Assembly: GCF_000292525.1 (NCBI RefSeq)
Contig: NZ_AEYF01000035.1
Location: 51,973 to 115,972 of the forward strand
Direction of reading: 5' to 3'
DNA length: 64,000 nucleotides
DNA from: Rhizobium sp. CCGE 510
Lineage (GTDB): Bacteria; Pseudomonadota; Alphaproteobacteria; Rhizobiales; Rhizobiaceae
The position numbers were made by a program, and so were the translations under genes. Of this stretch, positions 22,597-30,461 are shown piece after piece. How positions within the stretch are numbered: position 1 is the first letter of the stretch; each line of letters opens with the position of its first letter. The notes under the pieces were generated by a model. That model did no database searches and was not told the origin of the DNA. It was given only the letters and a program-made list of their open reading frames with translations.

Positions 22597-22936
22597 GATC
22601 TCACCGGGTGTCCCCTCCGCACCTGTCGGCAGGCTACGCCGCTTTCGATCCAAACGCCATTCGCACATGCATTCCGGGTGCCGATCGCCTCCGGGTCAGG
22701 ATGGCCCCCAAGGAGATGATCGCCGCGCTCGACGAAGTCGCCGCCAAGGTGCCGGATCGTGGGCGGATAGGGGCAATCGCGATTTTTTGCCCGCTCCCGA
22801 TATCCATCTGGACTTCCGATATCCGATCTGCTATCTCGCATCACCAATCGCAAGGCTGCGGCCGCGCGAACGTTATTTTTTTGCCCCTGGCGCTGCGCCG
22901 CCGCCGGCATCAACCAACCAAAGGAACGTGATTCTC
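22597..22936. other. Intergenic region upstream of rpsU and of the divergent cyclase
   Basis: A 340-bp stretch with no recognisable protein. Short open frames on both strands show no family features. Two T-runs precede GCCC (near 22784 and 22873), spaced about 90 bp apart. It presumably holds the rpsU promoter and 5' leader. Confidence 0.45.
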
Positions 22937-23149
22937 GTGCAGGTACTTGTCCGCGATAACAATGTTGATCAGGCTCTCCGCGCTCTCAAGAAGAAGATGC
23001 AGCGCGAGGGCATTTTCCGCGAAATGAAGATGCGTGACTACTACGAGAAGCCGTCGCAGAAGCGTGCTCGCGAAAAGGCCGAGGCTGTTCGTCGCGTTCG
23101 CAAGCTGGCCCGCAAGCGCGCCCAGCGCGAAGGTCTGGTCGCACACTGA
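22937..23149 (+). CDS. rpsU: 30S ribosomal protein S21
   Basis: This 70-residue basic protein ([20 protein letters not shown], ending [10 protein letters not shown]) matches S21, which binds near the anti-Shine-Dalgarno end of 16S rRNA. Two GTG starts are possible, 22928 and 22937. AAAGGA at 22920-22925 is 2 nt from the first and 11 nt from the second; the second also gives the family's usual N-terminus. It is a single-gene unit here. Confidence 0.95.
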   Translation: MQVLVRDNNVDQALRALKKKMQREGIFREMKMRDYYEKPSQKRAREKAEAVRRVRKLARKRAQREGLVAH

Positions 23150-23155
23150 GCGTTC

Positions 23156-23175
23156 CGTCGTTTTTTCGACGTTTT
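23156..23175 (+). terminator. Possible intrinsic terminator of rpsU
   Basis: A short hairpin (CGTCG at 23156-23160, T6 loop, CGACG at 23167-23171) is followed by TTTT. The stem is only 5 bp, so the call is weak. Confidence 0.4.
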
Positions 23176-23283
23176 CAGATGCATTGTGGCGGGGGCGATG
23201 GGTTCGCCGCCGCCTTTTTTAGTTTGCCGCTGAGGATCGCATATCCGCGCACCGGGTATGCCGCATGGGGAAAGCGAGCCCGA

Positions 23284-24150
23284 ATGGCTGTCAACACCTT
23301 CAATCCGTCCCGCGCTTTGCGCTTGCAGAAAACCGCATTCCTGCCGGCTATGGCGCTGGCCGCAATGTTCGGCCTCGCCGGCTGCGAAACGACCAATACC
23401 ACGGATGCCGTGATCCGCATCGACAAGGCGCAGGGCTCGGAAGAGAATATCGCCTCGCTGACGGCGGTCATCAACGCCAATCCCAAGGATCCCGAAGGCT
23501 ACAATGTCCGTGGCTCCGCTTATGGCCGCGCCGGCCAGTTTCGTCAGGCTCTGAACGATTTCAACACGGCGCTGCAGATCAATCCACGGTTTTTCCAGGC
23601 CTACGCCAATCGTGCCCTGGTCTATCGCAACATGGGTCAGCAGTCCCAGGCGATCGGCGATTACAATGCCGCCTTGCAGATCAATCCGAGCTACGACGTC
23701 GCCTACATCGGCCGCGGCAATGTCTATCGCATGGCCGGCCAGGACGATCAGGCCTTCAACGATTTCGACAAGGCGATCCAGCTCGGCACCACCGATGGCC
23801 GCGCCTATCACAATCGTGGCCTGATCTATCAGAAGCGCAATCAGCAGGACAAGGCGATCGACGATTTCTCGAAGGCGATCTCACTCGCGCCGAATTCGCC
23901 CGAGCCCTATAATGGCCGCGGCATTTCCTATATCGCGCTGAACGACAACGACAACGCCTTTGCAGATTTCAACCACGCGATCGAACTCAACGGCAATATT
24001 GCCGAATCCTGGGCCAACCAGGCGCTCATCTACGAACGCCGCGGCGACAAGGCGAAGGCCGTCCGGTCGTATCGCCACGCCGTCGGCCTCGATCCGAAGT
24101 ACCAGCCGGCTCGCGACGGTCTCGCCCGCGTCGGCGCGTCAGCCGGCTAG
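23284..24150 (+). CDS. TPR-repeat lipoprotein
   Basis: From the ATG at 23284 the product has 288 residues. A lipoprotein signal ends in the lipobox LAGC (Cys about residue 35 of the precursor), so it should be lipid-anchored. About six tetratricopeptide repeats follow (for example YNVRGSAYGRAGQFRQAL, YANRALVYRNMGQQSQAI, YHNRGLIYQKRNQQDKAI). TPR lipoproteins of this NlpI-like type act as scaffolds for envelope enzymes. The frame is open back to 23179, but only the chosen start exposes a signal peptide. No partner is obvious nearby. Confidence 0.88.
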   Translation: MAVNTFNPSRALRLQKTAFLPAMALAAMFGLAGCETTNTTDAVIRIDKAQGSEENIASLTAVINANPKDPEGYNVRGSAYGRAGQFRQALNDFNTALQINPRFFQAYANRALVYRNMGQQSQAIGDYNAALQINPSYDVAYIGRGNVYRMAGQDDQAFNDFDKAIQLGTTDGRAYHNRGLIYQKRNQQDKAIDDFSKAISLAPNSPEPYNGRGISYIALNDNDNAFADFNHAIELNGNIAESWANQALIYERRGDKAKAVRSYRHAVGLDPKYQPARDGLARVGASAG

Positions 24151-24152
24151 AG

Positions 24153-24262
24153 CATGATGCCGAAAAGTGTGAGCGGTTTTCTCTGACACCACGCTCTGAC
24201 TCTTTAATTTAGGACAGTAGTTCAGATTTTAGGCCAACCGGGCCTAAAATCATCCTGGTCTG
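24153..24262. repeat. Palindromic rhizobial intergenic repeat (AGCATGATGCCGAAAAGTGT family)
   Basis: The element starts at AGCATGATGCCGAAAAGTGT directly after the TPR gene and ends with a perfect 11-bp hairpin: GATTTTAGGCC (24225-24235), loop AACCG, GGCCTAAAATC (24241-24251). I recognise this as a repeat scattered through Rhizobium genomes, recalled rather than searched. It could also serve as a terminator. The remainder up to 24498 holds no gene I can support. Confidence 0.75.
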
Positions 24263-24498
24263 AGGACATCAGTTGGGCGGCCGCAAGATCGGCCGCCGCA
24301 CGGCTCGTCGTCCTGGATGACATATCATAGTATGTTGCAACCTGCTCTTGCTCCCCCTAACATGGCGCTGCTTCGATAGCCTGCTATCGGGCGTTGGAAA
24401 CATCTTGGGGGCGGCTTGCGAGAGATGCGGATCTTTGCTTTCCTGACCGCTCGCGACCTCCGTTACCTGTCGCCAGCGCGTTGGACGTGGCGCGACAA

Positions 24499-26151
24499 AT
24501 GAAGATCCTCGCACTGTTCTTTCCCAAGGCCTCAATCGGCACCTACCTCGTCGCCATGGCGGTGGCGATCGCACTGCCGATCTTCGCCTTCGTGACGCTG
24601 CTTCTGCTGCAGCTGGAAGACAACCAGCGTTCGACGCTGCGGCGCGAGACGGCCCAGGATGCGCTCGCCCTTTCGCGGATCATCGACCGCCAGCTTCAGG
24701 ACATGGCGACGACGCTGCGGTTGCTTTCGAGCTCGCCGGAGCTCGAAAACGGCAATCTCGCCGCCTTCCACGAGCGCACGGAAACCGCCCTCCGAGACAA
24801 TACGCTGTTCGTCATCGCCGTCGACCGCAATGGCCAGCAACTGCTGAACACGCGCCGGGCGTTCGACACGCCGCTGGGCAAGATAGCAAACATCACCGCC
24901 CTCCAGTCGGTCATGACCTCCGGTCGAATCGAGGCTTCCGACGTCTTTCGCGGCCGCATCAGTGGCGACTGGGTCTATAACGTCACCCTGCCGCGGACGA
25001 ACGATCCCGTCGCAGCCCTCATCATCACCCAGGATGCCAAGGATCTGAGCAAGCTCGTGACAACCGAGGGCCTTGCCCCTGGCTGGTCGGCTGCCGTCAT
25101 CGATCAGAGCGGCCACGTGGTCGCCGCGACCGGCCCTGCAAATCTCGAACCTGGCACACCCTTCGATCCGCGCATCCTGCCGGCGTTCACCGCTCCACGC
25201 GGCGTCTTTCAGGACGAGGCGATCCTGCCGCACATGCTGCTTGGTTATGCCAGGATTCCCGGCTGGTCGTGGAAAACGGTGATCTGGGGACCAATCGCTC
25301 AGGCGTCGATCCTCAGCACCTGGCGTTTCCTCATCATCGGCGGCGTGGCCCTTGTACTCGTCGCCGTGCTCGCCGCCTATGCCGTCGCAAGGCAAGTGCG
25401 CACCACCATCCGCGATATTGCCGAGATGGCCAACCGCATGGGCGAAGGCCATATCGTCTCGCCGGTCGAAACCAGCGTCATCGAGGCCAACCAGGTGGCG
25501 ATCGCCCTGTCGAACGCCTCCTTCGATCGCAGTCAGACCGAGGACCGGCTGCGCTTCGTCATGCATGAACTCGTCCACCGCACTAAAAATCTTCTGACGC
25601 TAGCCCAGGCGATGATGCGGCAGCTCGCCAAACAAGCCGACAGCGTCGAGACCTTCCAGGCCGCCGTCGCCGACCGCCTGGAGGGGCTGGTGCGTTCGAT
25701 CGAGCTTCTGACCAGCGAGCAATGGGGAGGCGTGTCGCTCAGGCGGGTGGTCGACATCCACCTGCAGGCCTTCCCACAATCGCGCGAACAGATCGACATC
25801 ACCGGTGAAGATTTCGTCCTGAAGCCGGATGCCGTACAGAATCTCGGTCTTGCGCTGCATGAACTCGCCACCAATTCGGTGAAATACGGTGCGCTGTCCG
25901 TCCCGCAAGGCCGTGTCCGCTTCGAATGGCGCGATGTCACGGAAGAAGACAAGCCGGACGCCCTGCTCCGCTTCACCTGGGAGGAGCGCGGCGGTCCGCC
26001 GGTCGTAGAGCCATCGCGCTCGGGCTTCGGCACCACTGTTATCAAGGCCCATGCCGCCTCCGCCTTCCGCGGCACGGTGCAGGTCGATTTTCGGCCCGAA
26101 GGCCTGTTGTGGGTGCTGACGGCGCAGCGCGCGACGCTGCAACGGGAATAA
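24499..26151 (+). CDS. HWE-family sensor histidine kinase
   Basis: The protein has 550 residues from the ATG at 24499. Two membrane helices (about 14-37 and 277-299) enclose a periplasmic sensory region, and a short HAMP-like segment follows. The dimerisation motif MHELVHRTKNLLTLAQAMM (phosphoacceptor His about 360) and the ATPase-domain signature RFTWEERGGPPVVEPSRSGFG identify the HWE type, a group enriched in Rhizobiaceae and often linked to the general stress response. The start is uncertain: no strong ribosome site precedes it, and a GTG at 24487 and an ATG at 24394 are in frame. No response-regulator gene is adjacent, so it is an orphan. Confidence 0.88.
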   Translation: MKILALFFPKASIGTYLVAMAVAIALPIFAFVTLLLLQLEDNQRSTLRRETAQDALALSRIIDRQLQDMATTLRLLSSSPELENGNLAAFHERTETALRDNTLFVIAVDRNGQQLLNTRRAFDTPLGKIANITALQSVMTSGRIEASDVFRGRISGDWVYNVTLPRTNDPVAALIITQDAKDLSKLVTTEGLAPGWSAAVIDQSGHVVAATGPANLEPGTPFDPRILPAFTAPRGVFQDEAILPHMLLGYARIPGWSWKTVIWGPIAQASILSTWRFLIIGGVALVLVAVLAAYAVARQVRTTIRDIAEMANRMGEGHIVSPVETSVIEANQVAIALSNASFDRSQTEDRLRFVMHELVHRTKNLLTLAQAMMRQLAKQADSVETFQAAVADRLEGLVRSIELLTSEQWGGVSLRRVVDIHLQAFPQSREQIDITGEDFVLKPDAVQNLGLALHELATNSVKYGALSVPQGRVRFEWRDVTEEDKPDALLRFTWEERGGPPVVEPSRSGFGTTVIKAHAASAFRGTVQVDFRPEGLLWVLTAQRATLQRE

Positions 26152-26212
26152 CCCCCAGGAACAATCGCCACCTCTACCCGTTTCGAACAGGTCGTTTCAA
26201 AGGAGAAAGACC

Positions 26213-26695
26213 ATGTTCAAGCAAACCATGATCGCCGCGGCGGCTCTGGCGGTCGCTGCCTGGGCAAATCAGGCGGGCGCGGAAAATTTTGTCACGCTTG
26301 GCCGTCTAATCTGCGGATCGGATGGCGGCCAAGGTCTGATCGTCACCTCGCAGAAGAACCTCATCTGCACCTATACGCCGGCATCGGGCGGTGCCAAGGC
26401 GGTCTATGCAGGCAAAATCGAGAAATTCGGCATCGATATCGGCCAGACCGGCAAGAGCGTGATGATCTGGCAGGTACTGGCAAAAACCGGAACGGATGTG
26501 CCGCAATTCGCGCTGGCCGGCGAATATTACGGCATCGGTGCCGATGCGAGCGTCGGGGCCGGGGCCGGCGCCAAGGTGATCGCCGGCGGCACGAACAAGG
26601 CCTTCATGCTGCAGCCGCTGAATGTTCAGGCCCAGGAAGGGCTGAACCTCGCGATCGGCGTTGAGAAGATGACGCTGGTGCCGGGTGAAACCTGA
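26213..26695 (+). CDS. DUF992 secreted protein
   Basis: This 160-residue protein has a signal peptide (MIAAAALAVAAWANQAGA) and then a compact domain rich in Gly and Ala with two cysteines (GRLICGS and NLICTYTP) that could form a disulphide. It matches the DUF992 family of alphaproteobacterial exported proteins, which has no known function. An AAGGAG 9 nt before the ATG fixes the start. It converges on pntB with a 39-bp gap. Confidence 0.8.
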   Translation: MFKQTMIAAAALAVAAWANQAGAENFVTLGRLICGSDGGQGLIVTSQKNLICTYTPASGGAKAVYAGKIEKFGIDIGQTGKSVMIWQVLAKTGTDVPQFALAGEYYGIGADASVGAGAGAKVIAGGTNKAFMLQPLNVQAQEGLNLAIGVEKMTLVPGET

Positions 26696-26734
26696 GCGAA
26701 GCGGCCGCGCCCGAGCTGAGCGGCTGCATCTGCG

Positions 26735-28132
26735 TCACCCATGCGCGATCGCCTTGTTGATATCCTCGGTCATCTTCTTCGCGTCACCGAGCAGCATCAT
26801 CGTGCCGTCTTTATAGAACAGCGTATTGTCGATGCCGGCATAGCCCGAACCGAGCGAGCGCTTGACGAACAGGCAGGTTTTTGCCCGGTCGACATCGAGG
26901 ATCGGCATGCCGTAGATCGGAGAGGTCTTGTCGTCGCGCGCCGCCGGATTGGTGACGTCGTTGGCGCCGATGACGTAGGCGACGTCGGCCTGGGCGAATT
27001 CCGAATTGATGTCCTCGAGCTCGAAGACCTCGTCGTAAGGAACATTCGCCTCGGCAAGCAGCACGTTCATATGGCCGGGCATGCGGCCCGCGACCGGGTG
27101 GATCGCATATTTGACCTCGACGCCGTTCTTCTTGAGGTTGTCGGCGAGTTCTCGTAGAGCATGCTGGGCCTGGGCGACCGCCATGCCATAACCCGGCACA
27201 ATGATGACCTTCGATGCATTGGCCATCAGATAGGCGGCATCCTCGGCCGAGCCGAGCTTGACCGTCTTGTCCGATGTGTCGGCCCCGCCGGACGCCGTCT
27301 CACCGCCGAAACCGCCGAGGATGACAGAAACGAAGGAGCGGTTCATGCCCTTGCACATGATGTAGGAGAGGATCGCCCCGGAAGAACCGACGAGCGCGCC
27401 GGTGATGATCAGCGCCAGATTGCCGAGGGTGAAGCCGATACCGGCGGCAGCCCAGCCCGAATAGGAATTCAGCATCGAAACGACGACGGGCATATCGGCG
27501 CCGCCGATCGGCACGATCAAGAGAACGCCGAGCACCAGCGACAGCGCTACGACAGCCCAGAAGTCGAAATGGCTTTCGGTGACGGCAAGCCCGATGATGA
27601 AGAGCACGATCAGCACCAGCAGGCTGGCATTGATCACGTGCCGGTAAGGCAGCATGATCGGCTTGCCGGACATGCGTCCGTCGAGCTTCAAAAAGGCGAT
27701 GATCGAGCCGGTGAAGGTCAGCGCGCCGATCGCCACGCCGAGCGCCATTTCGACCCGCGCTTCGATGTGGATCTGGCCGATATCGCCGATGCCGAAGGAG
27801 GCGGGTGTATAGAGCGCCGAAGCCGCGACCAGCACGGCAGCAAGGCCGACCAGCGAATGGAAACCGGCGACGAGCTGCGGCATCGAGGTCATGGGGATGG
27901 TGCGGGCGACATAGGCGCCGACGCTGCCGCCGATGGCAAGGCCAAGAACGATCAGCACGAAACCGCCGAAATTCGGGGTGGCCAGCACTAGCGTCGTCAG
28001 GATGGCGATCCCCATGCCGATCATGCCGTAGAGATTGCCCTTGCGGCTGGTGGCCGGATGCGACAGGCCGCGCAGCGCCAGGATGAAGAGAACGCCGGAG
28101 ACAAGGTAGAGGAAAGCTGCGATATTGGTCAT
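26735..28132 (-). CDS. pntB: Proton-translocating NAD(P) transhydrogenase, beta subunit
   Basis: This 465-residue membrane protein has about eight or nine transmembrane helices (1-260) and a C-terminal NADP(H)-binding domain III (GYGMAVAQAQHALREL, then AIHPVAGRMPGHMNVLLAEA and IGANDVTNPAAR). With PntA it couples hydride transfer from NADH to NADP+ to proton entry, supplying NADPH. It lies 7 bp behind pntA2 in a three-gene operon. All domains are intact. Confidence 0.97.
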   Translation of the reverse strand: MTNIAAFLYLVSGVLFILALRGLSHPATSRKGNLYGMIGMGIAILTTLVLATPNFGGFVLIVLGLAIGGSVGAYVARTIPMTSMPQLVAGFHSLVGLAAVLVAASALYTPASFGIGDIGQIHIEARVEMALGVAIGALTFTGSIIAFLKLDGRMSGKPIMLPYRHVINASLLVLIVLFIIGLAVTESHFDFWAVVALSLVLGVLLIVPIGGADMPVVVSMLNSYSGWAAAGIGFTLGNLALIITGALVGSSGAILSYIMCKGMNRSFVSVILGGFGGETASGGADTSDKTVKLGSAEDAAYLMANASKVIIVPGYGMAVAQAQHALRELADNLKKNGVEVKYAIHPVAGRMPGHMNVLLAEANVPYDEVFELEDINSEFAQADVAYVIGANDVTNPAARDDKTSPIYGMPILDVDRAKTCLFVKRSLGSGYAGIDNTLFYKDGTMMLLGDAKKMTEDINKAIAHG

Positions 28133-28139
28133 CAGATCC

Positions 28140-28538
28140 TCACCGGTCCTTCTTGCGGTACATCGAAAGCATCCGCTGCGTCACCAGGAAGCCGCCGAAG
28201 ATGTTTACCGAGACGAGCACGAGGGCGACGAAACCGAAGCCGGTCGCAAGCCCGCTTGTGGAGATGCCGACCGCCAGAAGCGCGCCGACGACGATGACGG
28301 AGGAGATCGCGTTGGTAACGGCCATCAGCGGCGTATGCAGCGCCGGCGTCACCGACCAGACGACGTAATAACCGACGAAGATCGACAAGACGAAGATCGC
28401 CAGTTGGAAGACGAACGGATCGATCGCCCCGCCGGTCGCAGCACTTGCCGCTTCCGGTGCGTGGGCGGCTGCCGTGACGACCGCGGTCACTGCCTGGTCG
28501 AGCTGCTCCAGTGCTCTGTCCATTGCTTCACTGGCCAT
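28140..28538 (-). CDS. pntA2: NAD(P) transhydrogenase alpha subunit, membrane part
   Basis: The 132-residue product carries the alpha-subunit membrane domain with three to four helices (FVFQLAIFVLSIFVGYYVVW, SVIVVGALLAVG, GFGFVALVLVSVNIFGGFLV). Rhizobiales split the alpha subunit into two genes, as here. Its ATG overlaps the pntA1 stop by one base (TGATG), implying coupled translation. An Ala-rich N-terminal extension precedes the first helix. Confidence 0.94.
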   Translation of the reverse strand: MASEAMDRALEQLDQAVTAVVTAAAHAPEAASAATGGAIDPFVFQLAIFVLSIFVGYYVVWSVTPALHTPLMAVTNAISSVIVVGALLAVGISTSGLATGFGFVALVLVSVNIFGGFLVTQRMLSMYRKKDR

Positions 28539-29686
28539 CAGCTATCTCCCTTCTTCGCGCCGCCGAAGGCGGGATGAACCACGTCGCCGGCATAGGTCAG
28601 CATCGTCGCCTTGACGAGTTCATCGTCGAGGTTAACGACGACGCTCCGGCTTTCCTTGTTGACCATGGTCTCGAGGAAGGTCACCAGGTTCTTGGCATAG
28701 AGCGCCGAGGCGCTGGCCGCAACGCGGCCCGGCATGTTGGCGAAACCGATCACCCTGACGCCGTCGACTTCGGCAATCTCGCCGGCAACGACGCCCTCGA
28801 TATTGCCGCCGCGCTCGACGGCGAGGTCGACGGCGATCGCGCCCGGTTTCATCGCTGCGAGCATGGCGCGCGAAACGAGCCGGGGCGCCGGGCGACCGGG
28901 GATCAACGCGGTGGCGATGACGATATCCTGCTTGGCGATATGTTCGGCCACAAGTGCGGCCTGCTTTGCCTGATAATCGGCGGACATTTCCTTGGCATAG
29001 CCGCCGGCCGTTTCCGCCGCCTTGAACTCCTCGTCCTCGACGGCGATGAACTTGGCGCCAAGCGAGGCAACCTGCTCTTTGGCCGCGGGGCGGACGTCGG
29101 TGGCCGAGACCGCAGCACCCAGGCGCCGCGCCGTCGCAATCGCCTGCAGACCCGCAACGCCGGCGCCCATGACGAAGACCTTGGCGGCCGGTACGGTGCC
29201 GGCAGCGGTCATCATCATCGGCATGGCGCGGTCATAGACCGCCGCCGCCTCGATGACGGCCTGGTAGCCGGCGAGATTGGCCTGGGATGAAAGCACATCC
29301 ATGGACTGGGCGCGGGTAATGCGCGGCATCAGTTCCATCGCAAAAGCCGAAAGTCCGGCACTTGCCAGAGTCGCGATGGCTTCGTCATTGCCATAGGGAT
29401 CCATGATGGCGATCAGCACGGCGCCGCTTTTATAGCCTGAGATTTCCTGTTCGTTGGGTCGGCGCACCTTCAGCACGACGTCGGCGGAGGCTGCATCAGC
29501 AAAACTGCCGATCCTGGCGCCCGCAGCCTCGAACTCTCCGTCCGGAATGCGCGAAGCCGCCCCTGCACCGGCTTCGACGACAACGTCGAAGCCAAAACTC
29601 TTCATTTTCTTCACGGTCTCGGCTGAGGCCGCGACACGCGTCTCCTCGCCCGCAATTTCCTTTGCAACGAAAACGATATTGCCCAA
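28538..29686 (-). CDS. pntA: NAD(P) transhydrogenase alpha subunit, NAD-binding part
   Basis: This soluble domain I binds NAD(H). The Rossmann motif VFVMGAGVAGLQAIATARRLG lies near the centre, and GRPAPRLVS and MKPGAIAVDLAVERGGN follow. The frame is open to 29740, but the start is read as TTG at 29686 because AGGAGG (29693-29698) lies 6 nt upstream and the residues after it (GNIVFVAKEIAGEETRVAAS) begin the family's domain. This gives 382 residues, close to relatives. It heads the pntA-pntA2-pntB operon. Confidence 0.92.
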   Translation of the reverse strand: MGNIVFVAKEIAGEETRVAASAETVKKMKSFGFDVVVEAGAGAASRIPDGEFEAAGARIGSFADAASADVVLKVRRPNEQEISGYKSGAVLIAIMDPYGNDEAIATLASAGLSAFAMELMPRITRAQSMDVLSSQANLAGYQAVIEAAAVYDRAMPMMMTAAGTVPAAKVFVMGAGVAGLQAIATARRLGAAVSATDVRPAAKEQVASLGAKFIAVEDEEFKAAETAGGYAKEMSADYQAKQAALVAEHIAKQDIVIATALIPGRPAPRLVSRAMLAAMKPGAIAVDLAVERGGNIEGVVAGEIAEVDGVRVIGFANMPGRVAASASALYAKNLVTFLETMVNKESRSVVVNLDDELVKATMLTYAGDVVHPAFGGAKKGDS

Positions 29687-29692
29687 CTGCCC

Positions 29693-29698
29693 CCTCCT
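29693..29698 (-). promoter_or_regulatory. Shine-Dalgarno site that fixes a TTG start for pntA
   Basis: The minus strand reads AGGAGG followed by six bases and then TTG. No ATG or GTG with comparable spacing is available, so this site decides the rare TTG start. Confidence 0.75.
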
Positions 29699-29740
29699 CC
29701 GGGTCAGCCGGACCGCCGCAGGCTTCCCTGCGCGGGCCAA

Positions 29741-29862
29741 GCACCTAAAGCATGTCGTCGCGCAAAAGTGAACGGCGGCTTTGCGACAACGACATGCGAG
29801 AAAATAAAGACCTGAAGCGCGAGGAGCGAATCTGGAAGATCGCGACGCGCTTTAGTCACAAA
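29741..29862. repeat. Palindromic intergenic repeat downstream of coxIV
   Basis: A hairpin is formed by GCATGTCGT (29752-29760) and ACGACATGC (29787-29795), reinforced by an inner CGCAAA/TTTGCG pair. The element then runs through AAAGACCTGAAGCGCG to GCGACGCGCTTTAG. The GACAACGACATGC core recurs at 30279-30291. It resembles a repeat common in Rhizobiaceae. Confidence 0.75.
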
Positions 29863-29895
29863 GCTTCGGGAAAGCCCCTCCTCCCTTTGCCGCGA

Positions 29896-30120
29896 TCAGC
29901 GGAACAGGAAGATGCCGATGGCGAGAAGAATGATGAATACGAAGAGGCCGCCGAGAAGGCCGGCGCCGCCGAAGAAACCGGCGGTCATCGCAAGCAGGAG
30001 GCAGATGAGAAGCATTGAACCGTATTTCGCGGCGGCAATGAACATGTCGTAGGTGTTTTCATGTTCCTTGTAATCCATCGGCGCGCCGGTCTCGACCGGT
30101 CCGGTATGATGTTCGGCCAT
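29896..30120 (-). CDS. aa3-type cytochrome c oxidase subunit IV
   Basis: This 74-residue protein has a soluble N-terminus (HHTGPVETGAPMDYKEHENTY) and two membrane helices (about 31-50 and 53-72). It matches the small bacterial subunit IV of aa3-type cytochrome c oxidase in alphaproteobacteria, which packs against the core subunits and is not essential for catalysis. Core oxidase genes are not nearby. It shares strand with pntA, 209 bp away, but a repeat lies between them. Confidence 0.85.
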   Translation of the reverse strand: MAEHHTGPVETGAPMDYKEHENTYDMFIAAAKYGSMLLICLLLAMTAGFFGGAGLLGGLFVFIILLAIGIFLFR

Positions 30121-30259
30121 AAATATCGTCTCCCTGAAATGCCTCTGCGCTGCCTGATTCCCCCGCCCCGCGAGGGAAGTCCCTGCCTGCAGGAATTACA
30201 CAATGACAGGCGAAAGCGCAATGCATGAGAATGCCGCAGCCAATGCGTGTTCGCCCGGA

Positions 30260-30347
30260 AATGTGCAGCGGTTCCGGGACAACGACATGCATGAAACAAG
30301 TGGCCAAAGCGCGTCGCATGAATCAAATTTGATGCGACGCGCTTTGG
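30260..30347. repeat. Palindromic intergenic repeat with 16-bp perfect arms
   Basis: The arms CCAAAGCGCGTCGCAT (30304-30319) and ATGCGACGCGCTTTGG (30332-30347) are perfectly complementary around a 12-nt loop, itself containing CAAATTTG. Upstream lies a GACAACGACATGC core (30279-30291) shared with 29783-29795. The two elements flank coxIV. The remaining sequence between 30121 and 30462 holds only the coxIV promoter region and a terminator. Confidence 0.8.
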
Positions 30348-30377
30348 GCTTCAAAACCAGCTATTCCCAAGCGGGAA

Positions 30378-30419
30378 AAAGCATAAGGGGCGACGACTGC
30401 GGCTATTGTCATCGCCCCT
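30378..30419 (-). terminator. Intrinsic terminator of the FeeM-like acyltransferase gene
   Basis: Read on the minus strand, AGGGGCGA (30419-30412) pairs with TCGCCCCT (30393-30386); three more pairs follow after one mismatch. The stem is followed by TATGCTTTTT. It lies 43 bp beyond the stop codon. Confidence 0.75.
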
Positions 30420-30461
30420 CATTGTTCTCACCCAGATGCTCGCCCGTGAGAGAAGAAGAAA

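Noticed and set aside
22593..22931. Short open frames on both strands before rpsU
   Set aside because: Neither translation has domain features or a ribosome site. The region is better read as a leader and promoter.
23041..23811. 256-codon minus-strand frame across rpsU and the TPR gene
   Set aside because: Antisense to two well-supported genes.
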